A stretch of DNA of 7,106 bases, taken from contig JBKHJR010000087.1 of the NCBI GenBank assembly GCA_046537975.1, positions 1 through 7,106 of the forward strand, in the 5' to 3' direction. Origin of the DNA: JAWLDV01 sp046537975 (lineage in GTDB: Bacteria > Desulfobacterota > Desulfobulbia > Desulfobulbales > SURF-16). Every line of letters starts with the position of its first letter. Positions within the stretch are counted from its first letter, which is position 1. Shown here one piece after another: positions 1 through 5,762 of the stretch. Below the pieces are notes generated by a model that was given only the letters and a program-made list of their open reading frames with translations, was not told where the DNA came from and ran no database searches. A program made the translations under genes and the position numbers.

Positions 1-300
1 GACTATAAGAGAGCCATGCAGATCCTGGAAGGTGTTATTTCCCAGATCGGGGCGGAAAAGATCAGCGGGGATGAACGCATAGCCAAAGTCTCTATTGTGG
101 GAGTTGGCATGCGTAATAATGCCGGAATCGCCACCACCATGTTCAATATTCTGGCCCGGGAAAATGTCAACATCACTATGATAAGCACCTCGGAGATCAA
201 GGTATCCTGTGTAATTGATCAGAAATATACTGAACTGGCGGTTCGTGCCCTGCATCAGGCTTTCGGGCTGGATCAGGAAAATGTTTCAGAAGAGAGATAA
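1..300 (+). CDS. lysC: Aspartate kinase, C-terminal part (5' end outside window)
   Basis: This frame is open from base 1 and stops at 298-300, giving the last 99 residues of a protein that begins upstream. It carries the C-terminal ACT-domain signature of aspartate kinase: the segment KVSIVGVGMRNNAGIATTMF, then a helix, then NVNITMISTSEIKVSCVID. Aspartate kinase phosphorylates L-aspartate, the first step towards lysine, threonine, methionine and isoleucine, and its tandem ACT domains bind lysine and/or threonine for feedback inhibition (family knowledge). The GVG turn and the ISTSEIKVS strand normally line the effector pocket. The catalytic kinase domain is not in view. The citramalate synthase start lies 10 bp after the stop, so the two are very likely co-transcribed. 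A complete enzyme is expected to be about 400 residues. The ATG at 16 is an internal methionine, not the start. Confidence 0.92.
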   Translation, partial: DYKRAMQILEGVISQIGAEKISGDERIAKVSIVGVGMRNNAGIATTMFNILARENVNITMISTSEIKVSCVIDQKYTELAVRALHQAFGLDQENVSEER

Positions 301-310
301 ACAGACAGCC

Positions 311-1909
311 ATGAATTACAATCTGACAATTTATGATACCACCCTGCGTGACGGCACCCAGGCGGAGAACTTCAATCTCAGTGTGGAAGACAAGATCCGT
401 CTGACCCTGAAGCTGGACGAGCTGGGAATAGATTTTATCGAGGGGGGCTGGCCCGGTGCCAGTCCCAATGCCACGGAATATTTTCACAAGGTTAAAGAGT
501 GCGATATAAAGCACTCGGTTATAACCGCCTTCGGCAGTACCAGGAATTTTAAAAATTCCCCGGAAAATGATCCCAATCTGAAAGCCCTGCTTGAATCAGG
601 AGCCCCGGCGATAACAATTTTCGGTAAAAGCTGGGACATCCATGTCCAGGAAGCCCTGCGGATTGGCATGGATGACAATCTCCAGATTATAGAGGATTCC
701 CTTGCCTTTCTGTCTCCCCATGTCCAGTATCTCTTCTATGACGCTGAACATTTTTTCGACGGCTATAAAAATAACCGGGAATACGCCCTCAAGACACTGG
801 ACAGGGCAGTTAAGGGGGGAGCGAAATGCCTTATTCTCTGCGACACCAACGGTGGTACCCTCCCTGACGAGATTCAGACTATAACCGGGGAGGTCAAAAG
901 TTATCTCAGGGGCCTGGGCAGTGAAGTCGAGCTGGGAATCCATGCCCATAACGATTCTGACACAGCTGTGGCCAACAGTCTGCTGGCTGTTTCCCAAGGA
1001 GCCACCCAGATTCAGGGAACCATGAACGGCTACGGCGAGCGCTGCGGTAATGCCAACCTGACCTCCATAATCCCGGCCCTGGCACTCAAGAAAGGCTACA
1101 GCTTTGCTGCGGCGGAAAATCTCTATCTGTTAAGCGAGGTTTCCCGTTATGTTACTGAACTGGCCAATCTTACCCATAATCGCTATCAGCCCTATGTCGG
1201 CACTTCCGCCTTTGCCCATAAAGGCGGGATTCATGTCAGTGCGGTCCAGCGCAATCCTCTGACCTATGAGCATATTGATCCGGAAAAGGTGGGCAATATC
1301 CGGAGAATCCTTATTTCCGATCAGTCCGGCCGCAGTAATATCCTGCATAAGGCAGAGAAATTCGGAATAAATCTGGAAGACAGCGATCCTGTGGTAAGCT
1401 CGATCTTGGATCAGCTAAAGACCATGGAACAGCAGGGCTTCCAGTTCGAAGGGGCGGAAGCCTCATTTGAACTGCTCATGCGCCGGGCACTGGGGACCTG
1501 CCGGAATTACTTCTTTTTAAAAGGGTTCCGGGTAATTAACCAGAAAACTACGATAGATGAACCCCCTCAGGCCGAGGCCACCATCCGATTGGAAGTAGGC
1601 GGAGAAATGGTCCACACCGCCGCCCTGGGAGAGGGCCCGGTCAATGCCCTTGATAACGCCCTGCGCAAGGCCCTGACCCGGTTCTATCCCTCTCTGTCTG
1701 AAATGTGGCTTGATGATTATCGGGTCCGGGTCCTGGCCTCTGAGCATGGCACCGGAGCCCGGGTCCGGGTTCTTATAGAATCCCGGGACCATACCATGGA
1801 GTGGGGGACTGTGGGGGTATCCCATGATATTATAGAGGCAAGCTGGCAGGCCCTGGTGGACAGTATCTCCTACAAGCTCATGAAGGATGAGGAACTGGAA
1901 GCGCAGTAG
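311..1909 (+). CDS. cimA: (R)-citramalate synthase
   Basis: The 532-aa product condenses acetyl-CoA with pyruvate to (R)-citramalate, the entry to the threonine-independent route to isoleucine. It belongs to the DRE-TIM metallolyase family. Visible landmarks are TTLRDGTQ at residues 10-17 (catalytic Arg13, metal ligand Asp14), HAHND at 211-215 (metal-binding His211 and His213) and the GYGERCGNAN loop at about 240-249. A LeuA-type regulatory dimer domain follows from about residue 400 (EATIRLEVGGE, then EHGTGARVRVLIES). The length is typical for the long CimA type of bacteria and archaea. I chose the ATG at 311 because the family begins with the YDTTLRDG strand; the in-frame ATG at 215 would lie inside lysC and add 32 residues with no family match. 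The ribosome site is weak (GAGAG at 292-296). Isopropylmalate or homocitrate synthase is the alternative, but the N-terminal strand and overall length favour CimA. Linkage to lysC fits branched-chain and aspartate-family amino-acid synthesis. Confidence 0.93.
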   Translation: MNYNLTIYDTTLRDGTQAENFNLSVEDKIRLTLKLDELGIDFIEGGWPGASPNATEYFHKVKECDIKHSVITAFGSTRNFKNSPENDPNLKALLESGAPAITIFGKSWDIHVQEALRIGMDDNLQIIEDSLAFLSPHVQYLFYDAEHFFDGYKNNREYALKTLDRAVKGGAKCLILCDTNGGTLPDEIQTITGEVKSYLRGLGSEVELGIHAHNDSDTAVANSLLAVSQGATQIQGTMNGYGERCGNANLTSIIPALALKKGYSFAAAENLYLLSEVSRYVTELANLTHNRYQPYVGTSAFAHKGGIHVSAVQRNPLTYEHIDPEKVGNIRRILISDQSGRSNILHKAEKFGINLEDSDPVVSSILDQLKTMEQQGFQFEGAEASFELLMRRALGTCRNYFFLKGFRVINQKTTIDEPPQAEATIRLEVGGEMVHTAALGEGPVNALDNALRKALTRFYPSLSEMWLDDYRVRVLASEHGTGARVRVLIESRDHTMEWGTVGVSHDIIEASWQALVDSISYKLMKDEELEAQ

Positions 1910-2339
1910 CAGACAGGATTTTCGCTTTCATATTCTGTTTATCCTGGCGCTGCTGATCATGTCCTGGCAGGGCTGGACCTTATTGCAGGGCAGTCATTCC
2001 GGTAGGCCGGTGACAGGAGAGGAAGAAGTTATCTTTGAGGTCACCGGCGACAGCCTCAGGCTGCTGCAATCCGGGGAGATAAATTCAGGACGGACCGGCA
2101 GCCGTGAAATAGCAGACCTGCCCCAGTTCATGCGGCCGGTTTTCTTTCTGCCGGTTTCCATTAACCGGGCCGACCCGGAACTATTGCAGACCATACCGGG
2201 TATCGGTCCATCCCGGAGCCAGGCAATAGTCGAGTTCCGCAAAAAACAGGGAGGGGTCAGTTCATATACCCAGCTCCTGGAAATCAAGGGGATCGGCCCC
2301 CATACCCTGAATCATATCAAAGAACATTCTACGCTATGA
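1887..2339 (+). CDS. Membrane-anchored ComEA-type helix-hairpin-helix protein
   Basis: The 150-aa product has a short basic N-terminus (RNWKRSSRQ), one hydrophobic segment at about residues 13-33, a polar linker, and a C-terminal double helix-hairpin-helix unit at about 92-148. The unit starts INRADPELL, continues with hairpin PGIGPSRSQAIVEFR (104-118) and a second hairpin KGIGPHTLNHI (134-144). This is the ComEA-type DNA-binding fold. ComEA binds incoming double-stranded DNA at the membrane or in the periplasm during natural transformation; many bacteria carry such proteins without proven competence, so the role here is inferred. The domain order (membrane anchor, then HhH facing out) matches ComEA, though the linker carries no recognisable SLBB domain. 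The ATG at 1887 lies inside the last codons of cimA (23-bp overlap), which suggests translational coupling. An AAGG directly precedes it but there is no well-spaced Shine-Dalgarno site. Confidence 0.82.
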   Translation: MRNWKRSSRQDFRFHILFILALLIMSWQGWTLLQGSHSGRPVTGEEEVIFEVTGDSLRLLQSGEINSGRTGSREIADLPQFMRPVFFLPVSINRADPELLQTIPGIGPSRSQAIVEFRKKQGGVSSYTQLLEIKGIGPHTLNHIKEHSTL

Positions 2340-2412
2340 GCCTATACCTTCACAGCGCAGCGCTATAACTGAACCGTTTCCATTCTCCTAATCCTCATTC
2401 TTTTTTTTACAG

Positions 2413-3468
2413 ATGCAAGACTGGCGGAAACTCTTAAAGGAAAGCGTGACCAGGGCCGAAAATCTGCCTGTCCACCTGCTGCCCGCCAGTGATCTCCGCC
2501 AGGTGATTTCCAGATACCCCATGCGGGTCAATCCCTATTATCTCAGCCTTATAAAGGAAGTAGGGGACCCCCTGTGGCTTCAGGCCATACCCAGTACCGA
2601 GGAAATAACAGACGAGATATGCCCTGAAGATCCCCTGGGGGAGGAGAGTCTGAGCCCGGTGCCTAACCTGGTGCACAAGTATCCGGACAGGGTTCTCTTT
2701 CTGGTCAATTCTCAGTGTGCTGTCTATTGCCGTTTCTGCACCCGGAAAAGAAAGGTGGGATGCCCGTCCATGTCCATAACCGGCGAATCCGTGCAGGCGG
2801 GTCTGGATTATATCAGACGCACCCCTGAAGTCAGGGATGTCCTGGTTTCCGGAGGAGATCCTCTGCTGCTGGCAGATGAAGAACTGGATTATATCCTGGC
2901 CCGGCTCCGCGATATCTCCACGGTGGAGATAATCCGGATAGGGAGCAGGGTCCCCTGTACCCTGCCCATGCGTATTACTGATAAGCTGGCAGGTATCCTG
3001 AAAAAGTATCACCCCCTCTATATAAATACCCATTTCAACCATCCCCGGGAATTAACGGAAGAGGCTGCCGCGGCCTGCACCAGAATGGCGGACAGCGGCA
3101 TCCCTCTGGGCTGCCAGACCGTGCTCCTGCGGGGCGTTAACGATGACTACCGGACCCTGAGGGATTTAATGAGAGGACTGCTGAGGATGAGAGTCAGGCC
3201 TTACTATTTATTCCAGGGGGATATGACCCGGGGAACCAATCATTTTCGAACTACTGTAAGTGCCGGTCAGACAATCATGAAGTCACTTATCGGTCATGTC
3301 TCGGGGATGGCGGTGCCGACTTACGCCGTGGATGCCCCGGGAGGAGGGGGAAAGGTTCCGCTTACCCCGGCCTATATTCAGGATCGGGAGGCAGCCGGTT
3401 CAGGGGACTCCGGATTGACATTCAGCAATTACCTCGGCCGTACTTGTTTTTACAGTGAGGAGCTATAA
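2413..3468 (+). CDS. KamA-family radical SAM aminomutase (short lysine 2,3-aminomutase-like)
   Basis: The 351-aa protein is a radical SAM, PLP-dependent enzyme of the lysine 2,3-aminomutase (KamA/EpmB) family. The iron-sulfur motif is CAVYCRFC (Cys102, Cys106, Cys109). SGGDPL at 146-151 matches the SAM-binding motif. The PLP-binding lysine is Lys314 in DAPGGGGK (307-314). The two aspartates that hold the lysine side-chain amine in the clostridial enzyme correspond to Asp270 (in YYLFQGDM) and Asp307, so an alpha-lysine-like substrate is plausible: either free lysine giving beta-lysine, or a lysine of elongation factor P as for EpmB. The protein ends soon after the catalytic core and lacks the C-terminal cysteine cluster of the roughly 416-aa clostridial enzyme; in length it resembles EpmB. 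No Shine-Dalgarno site is visible before the ATG; a run of nine T at 2400-2408 sits there instead. It is preceded by a 73-bp gap and may be transcribed separately from the genes to its left. Confidence 0.88.
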   Translation: MQDWRKLLKESVTRAENLPVHLLPASDLRQVISRYPMRVNPYYLSLIKEVGDPLWLQAIPSTEEITDEICPEDPLGEESLSPVPNLVHKYPDRVLFLVNSQCAVYCRFCTRKRKVGCPSMSITGESVQAGLDYIRRTPEVRDVLVSGGDPLLLADEELDYILARLRDISTVEIIRIGSRVPCTLPMRITDKLAGILKKYHPLYINTHFNHPRELTEEAAAACTRMADSGIPLGCQTVLLRGVNDDYRTLRDLMRGLLRMRVRPYYLFQGDMTRGTNHFRTTVSAGQTIMKSLIGHVSGMAVPTYAVDAPGGGGKVPLTPAYIQDREAAGSGDSGLTFSNYLGRTCFYSEEL

Positions 3469-3481
3469 GTCATAGGTATCC

Positions 3482-3501
3482 GCCCCGGGAGATTCCGGGG
3501 C
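3482..3501 (+). terminator. Stem-loop after the kamA-like gene, possible terminator
   Basis: GCCCCGG (3482-3488) pairs perfectly with CCGGGGC (3495-3501) across a 6-base loop, 13 bp after the stop codon. The position and GC-rich stem suggest a transcription terminator, but no T-run follows, so it may be Rho-assisted or only stabilise the mRNA end. Confidence 0.45.
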
Positions 3502-3842
3502 ACCCGGGCAATCAGTGTTTCAGCAGATTTGCTGGTTATAAACCCGGTTCTCCGGATCGCTTCTGATACTCCCGGTTTTTCTTCCTGTTGGAGGGATAGA
3601 GACTGAAAAACAGCGGGACAGCGTTTTCAGCCTGACTCTGCTGAGCCCGGCTCTGTTTTTCTCCTTGAGTTTTTGGGTAAGATGAGGAAGGGTGCGAGGA
3701 TCGTGGGAATTAAAGCCGTACTTTTCACAGATTAAAATCTGCCTGAACCTCGGCTGGAATAGTTTTCATGAGCTGAGCCTGAAATCTGGTATATCATTAA
3801 CAGATATAATATTATCCTGAATTTCGTATATCCAGTTTCAGT

Positions 3843-3887
3843 CTGTCAACAACTTAATTTTTCCTGTCAAAACAAAGCGATTGACAG
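3843..3887. repeat. Three CTGTCAA repeats (two direct, one inverted)
   Basis: CTGTCAA occurs at 3843-3849 and 3864-3870, exactly 21 bp apart (about two helical turns), and in inverted form (TTGACAG) at 3881-3887. The last two copies form a perfect 7-bp inverted repeat with a 10-base centre, extended by two more matching pairs (3861-3862 with 3889-3890) beyond one mismatch. The inverted copy contains the TTGACA promoter-like box. The layout looks like an operator, but no regulator gene is in view. Confidence 0.5.
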
Positions 3888-3908
3888 AAATAGCCTGAAA
3901 GATACTGT
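3881..3908 (+). promoter_or_regulatory. Candidate sigma-70 promoter for the first cassette
   Basis: A perfect TTGACA -35 box (3881-3886) is followed after 16 bp by TACTGT (3903-3908), which matches three of six TATAAT positions. Transcription would start near 3915, about 55 bp before the first cassette ORF and outside the cassette boundary at 3943. It could therefore serve as the array promoter, playing the part that Pc plays in an integron. The weak -10 box suggests low or activator-dependent strength. Confidence 0.45.
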
Positions 3909-3968
3909 AACGATATCAAGAAAAAAACTGGTCAATTACTAGTTCGGCAAGCAATAAAAGAGGTTCAA

Positions 3969-4271
3969 ATGTCAATAAGGATACAAATTGGTACAAGCGA
4001 AAGAGACATCTCTGACATAGAATCAAATTGGGTGAATGAGCAGATAAACCGCAGGAAGAAAGATGGGGTGCCAATCTGTGTCCGTATTTCTATCAAGCAA
4101 GAGGATATAAATATTTCTCTTGCTACTAATGATTGCCCTAAAGGCGGTGGTGGTGGGCGACCTCCAAATAAAAGAGAAAAAGAAATATTTGATCTTTGGG
4201 ATAAATTGCACCTTAACCAAGAATCCTTCTCTATCGGGAACTTAATAGCATTTCTGAAAAAGATTTCATAA
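3969..4271 (+). CDS. Hypothetical 100-aa glycine-rich-loop protein upstream of TIR gene
   Basis: I do not recognise a named family. The product is small, soluble and has no signal or membrane segment. Its N-terminal half alternates polar and hydrophobic residues like beta strands (MSIRIQIG, VCVRI-like VPICVRISIK at 34-43, DINISLATN at 46-54). The middle is a run of five glycines within CPKGGGGGRPPN (56-67), and the C-terminal third looks helical (KREKEIFDLWDKL, then NLIAFLKKI). A good Shine-Dalgarno site (AGAGG, 3959-3963, 5 bp spacing) supports the ATG at 3969, 26 bp inside the cassette. It shares the cassette with the TIR gene, 63 bp ahead of it and on the same strand, so the two probably move and act together, for example as a regulator, inhibitor or sensor of the TIR effector. 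That role is inference. Confidence 0.8.
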   Translation: MSIRIQIGTSERDISDIESNWVNEQINRRKKDGVPICVRISIKQEDINISLATNDCPKGGGGGRPPNKREKEIFDLWDKLHLNQESFSIGNLIAFLKKIS

Positions 4272-4322
4272 CTTCGCATAAAAAGTTGATATAAGTAAAA
4301 GCTTCCTATGGTCCAAGGAATT

Positions 4323-4326
4323 GAGG
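4323..4326 (+). promoter_or_regulatory. Ribosome binding site that fixes the TIR gene start
   Basis: GAGG lies 8 bp before the ATG at 4335. The earlier in-frame ATG at 4308 has no comparable site and would add nine residues ahead of the conserved TIR start, so 4335 is preferred. Confidence 0.65.
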
Positions 4327-4334
4327 ATTTAAAA

Positions 4335-5279
4335 ATGGCAAATCTTTTCTTTTCATATTCGCATAAAGATGAAGAACTAAGGAATGAACTTGAAGTACAT
4401 TTAGCAATGCTCAAGAGACAAGGGCTTATTCGTGCTTGGCACGATAGACGCATTGGAGCAGGAAATGACATACACTCTAATATAAGTGCGGAACTTGAAA
4501 ACGCGGATATTATTTTGCTGTTAATTAGTGCCAATTTTCTATCATCGGATTATTGCTATGATAAAGAAATGATGAGGGCACTGGAAAAAGACAAAGAGGG
4601 CTCCGCAAAAGTCATACCAGTTATTCTCCACCCTTGTGATTGGACAAGTTCGCCCTTTGGATCATTGAGAGCCACTCCCATAGATGGAAAGCCTGTGTCC
4701 ATGTTTCCGAATCAAGCAGAAGCATTAACTCAGATTGCTAAAGACATTCGTGCCGCTGTCGAAGAAATGGGTTTTTCAAAGGTTGATAACCCCCAAGACA
4801 AGGCTTCAACCATTTCAAATAATGAATCGCGCCCTCGCTCCAGCAATTTGAGAGTGAAAAAGAAATTCACTGATAGAGAAGTCGATGATTTTTTGGAATC
4901 TTCATTCGAGTATATAGCAAGATATTTTGAAGCTTCGCTTAATGAACTGCAAGAACGAAACGCCAATATCACTGCTAAATTTAAGCGAATTGATGCAAAT
5001 TGTTTTACTGCGTCAATCTACGATGATGGTGCGAAGGCGTCCGAATGTACGATCTGGACTGGCGGAGATAACTCATTTATTGGCGGTATTGCATATTATG
5101 GTGGAATCACGAGTTCTCGGAATCAATTTAACGAATCTCTGTCGGTAGAAAATGATGGATATTCTCAGTATTTACGCCCAATGGGGATGTCTCGTTATGG
5201 TATGGCAGAATCCAAAGAATTATCACAAGAAGGCGCCGCAGAGTTTTACTGGAGTTTATTTATCGAAAGATTACAATGA
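4335..5279 (+). CDS. TIR-domain protein with uncharacterised C-terminal domain, candidate defence effector
   Basis: The 314-aa product opens directly with a bacterial TIR fold (about residues 1-145): strand and box-1 motif LFFSYSHKDEEL (4-15), WHDRRIGAGNDI (35-46), a hydrophobic strand ADIILLLISANFL (57-69), and SSDYCYDKEMMRALE, in which Glu78 is at the position of the catalytic glutamate of TIR NAD hydrolases. Bacterial TIR domains commonly cleave NAD+ or make cyclic ADP-ribose signals during antiphage defence (Thoeris, CBASS-TIR, Pycsar-TIR, TIR-STING). A charged linker (about 150-178) leads to a C-terminal domain (about 181-314) that starts DDFLESSFEYIARYFEASL and contains CTIWTGG (238-244), NESLSVEND (266-274) and LSQEGAAEFYWSLFI (296-310). 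I have no named family for that domain; in such proteins the second domain usually senses or oligomerises. No membrane segment is seen. The stop codon abuts the attC site. Confidence 0.88.
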   Translation: MANLFFSYSHKDEELRNELEVHLAMLKRQGLIRAWHDRRIGAGNDIHSNISAELENADIILLLISANFLSSDYCYDKEMMRALEKDKEGSAKVIPVILHPCDWTSSPFGSLRATPIDGKPVSMFPNQAEALTQIAKDIRAAVEEMGFSKVDNPQDKASTISNNESRPRSSNLRVKKKFTDREVDDFLESSFEYIARYFEASLNELQERNANITAKFKRIDANCFTASIYDDGAKASECTIWTGGDNSFIGGIAYYGGITSSRNQFNESLSVENDGYSQYLRPMGMSRYGMAESKELSQEGAAEFYWSLFIERLQ

Positions 5280-5367
5280 GCCGAACCACCGGCTTAACCA
5301 GACGCCGGACACAATGCTGCTTTTTGGCGTAAGTCCTTGGCGGCGCTGGTTAGCCGGAACGTTATAC
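5280..5367 (+). other. attC: attC recombination site of cassette 1
   Basis: The 88-bp site begins with inverse core GCCGAAC (5280-5286) and ends with core GTTATAC (5361-5367). Between them CCGGC (5289-5293) pairs with GCCGG (5353-5357), TAACCAG (5295-5301) with CTGGTTA (5346-5352) and CGCC (5303-5306) with GGCG (5342-5345). T5294 and A5302 are left unpaired on one arm, the extrahelical bases by which integrases recognise the folded strand. A further GGAC/GTCC pair (5307-5310, 5333-5336) closes the inner stem. Recombination is expected between G5361 and T5362. Confidence 0.82.
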
Positions 5368-5385
5368 ATTTAATTTGGAGAGCAG

Positions 5386-5661
5386 ATGAATCGAAAACAG
5401 AAAGCAACGTTGTATGTTATTGGAATCTGTTTAATAGCACTGTTTTTATTCCCTCCTTTCACGATAGATGGCGGTGGTGCTATTCTTAATGTAGGACATC
5501 ATTTCTTTTTGATACCGCCAGAATCATATGACTTTCGCGAAGGAGCAATGCAAGTAAATAGTTTTTTGCTTTTGGTTCAATCTTTAGTGCTTTGTATGAT
5601 TGGGAGCATCTTTTATTTGGCATTTTCGACCGAAAAATCGCAATCAAACTCAGTTGATTAG
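5386..5661 (+). CDS. Hypothetical small membrane protein, two transmembrane helices
   Basis: The 91-aa product starts with a short basic stretch (MNRKQK), then a hydrophobic helix at about residues 8-26 (LYVIGICLIALFLFPPF), an outside or periplasmic loop of about 30 residues, and a second hydrophobic helix at about 58-80 (NSFLLLVQSLVLCMIGSIFY) before a polar tail. The Pro-Pro end of helix 1 after a basic N-terminus resembles a widespread class of uncharacterised small inner-membrane proteins, but I cannot name the family or function. GGAG at 5377-5380, 5 bp before the ATG, is a good ribosome site, and the start lies 24 bp into the cassette, as is typical. The coding region is AT-rich compared with the chromosomal genes on the left. 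A hairpin follows right at the stop codon. Confidence 0.78.
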   Translation: MNRKQKATLYVIGICLIALFLFPPFTIDGGGAILNVGHHFFLIPPESYDFREGAMQVNSFLLLVQSLVLCMIGSIFYLAFSTEKSQSNSVD

Positions 5662-5689
5662 AAATGTTGATTGATTCGTCAACATTTCT
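5660..5689 (+). terminator. 11-bp perfect hairpin at the end of cassette 2 gene
   Basis: AGAAATGTTGA (5660-5670) pairs perfectly with TCAACATTTCT (5679-5689) across an 8-base loop and begins within the TAG stop codon. The 3' arm is T-rich, so it could act as a terminator. The stem is AT-rich and no clean T-run follows, so it could equally be a leftover of a rearrangement. Confidence 0.45.
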
Positions 5690-5697
5690 TACCACAG

Positions 5698-5762
5698 TGT
5701 CAACGCGGACTGGCTTTTCCGTTGGCGTTCCAAAACCATCCGGTTACGCTGGGCGGTTATGC
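5698..5762 (+). other. attC: Degenerate or 5'-truncated attC site of cassette 2
   Basis: The right end is a normal core, GTTATGC (5756-5762), preceded by GGTTACGCTGGGCG. The left part (TGTCAACGCG at 5698-5707) resembles, from memory, the interior of Vibrio-type attC repeats rather than their outer end. I cannot fold convincing outer arms: TGTCAAC is a poor inverse core and does not match the GTATAAC predicted from the start of cassette 2. The core is supported because the next cassette's own attC matches it. Confidence 0.5.

Larger units (their letters stand above)
3469..3942. other. Gene-free region between chromosomal genes and cassette array
   Basis: I find no convincing gene in these 474 bp on either strand. 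Apart from the stem-loop at its left end it holds a CTGAAAA/TTTTCAG inverted repeat (3603-3609 with 3624-3630), the short palindrome CAGATTAAAATCTG (3728-3741), an AT-rich palindrome ATAATATTAT (3806-3815), and the CTGTCAA cluster with a promoter-like box at its right end. Base composition shifts from GC-rich on the left to AT-rich on the right. There is no integrase gene and no recognisable attI next to the first cassette. Confidence 0.6.
3943..5361 (+). mobile_element. Integron gene cassette 1 (100-aa protein + TIR protein)
   Basis: The cassette runs from the TT of GTTCGGC (3942-3948) to the G of the next core GTTATAC (5361). GCCGAAC at 5280-5286, directly after the TIR gene's stop codon, is the exact reverse complement of the starting GTTCGGC, as expected for one excisable circle. 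At 1419 bp with two genes it is longer than most cassettes, which usually hold one gene in about 500-1000 bp. Confidence 0.8.
5362..5756 (+). mobile_element. Integron gene cassette 2 (small membrane protein), damaged attC
   Basis: The 395-bp unit lies between cores GTTATAC (5361) and GTTATGC (5756). Its start predicts an inverse core GTATAAC behind its gene, and that heptamer does not occur in 5386-5756. The 5' arm of its attC therefore appears lost or replaced, so this cassette may no longer excise on its own. Confidence 0.6.

Noticed and set aside
215..310. N-terminal extension of the citramalate synthase from an ATG at 215
   Set aside because: It would overlap lysC by 86 bp and adds residues unlike the family; the conserved start is at 311.
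2400..2408. T-run before the kamA-like gene as an intrinsic terminator of the upstream operon
   Set aside because: No stem-loop lies directly before it; the short AGCG/CGCT repeat near 2357 is too far away.
3805..3810. TATAAT as a -10 box
   Set aside because: No acceptable -35 box lies 16-18 bp upstream; it is part of an AT-rich palindrome.
3869..3878. AAAACAAAG, which resembles the end of class 1 attI
   Set aside because: It is followed by CGA instead of the core TTA and lies 65 bp from the real junction, so it is most likely chance.
3965..4534. Long antisense reading frame across the 100-aa gene and the TIR gene start
   Set aside because: It is the shadow of two well-supported + strand genes and spans their intergenic gap without a ribosome site.
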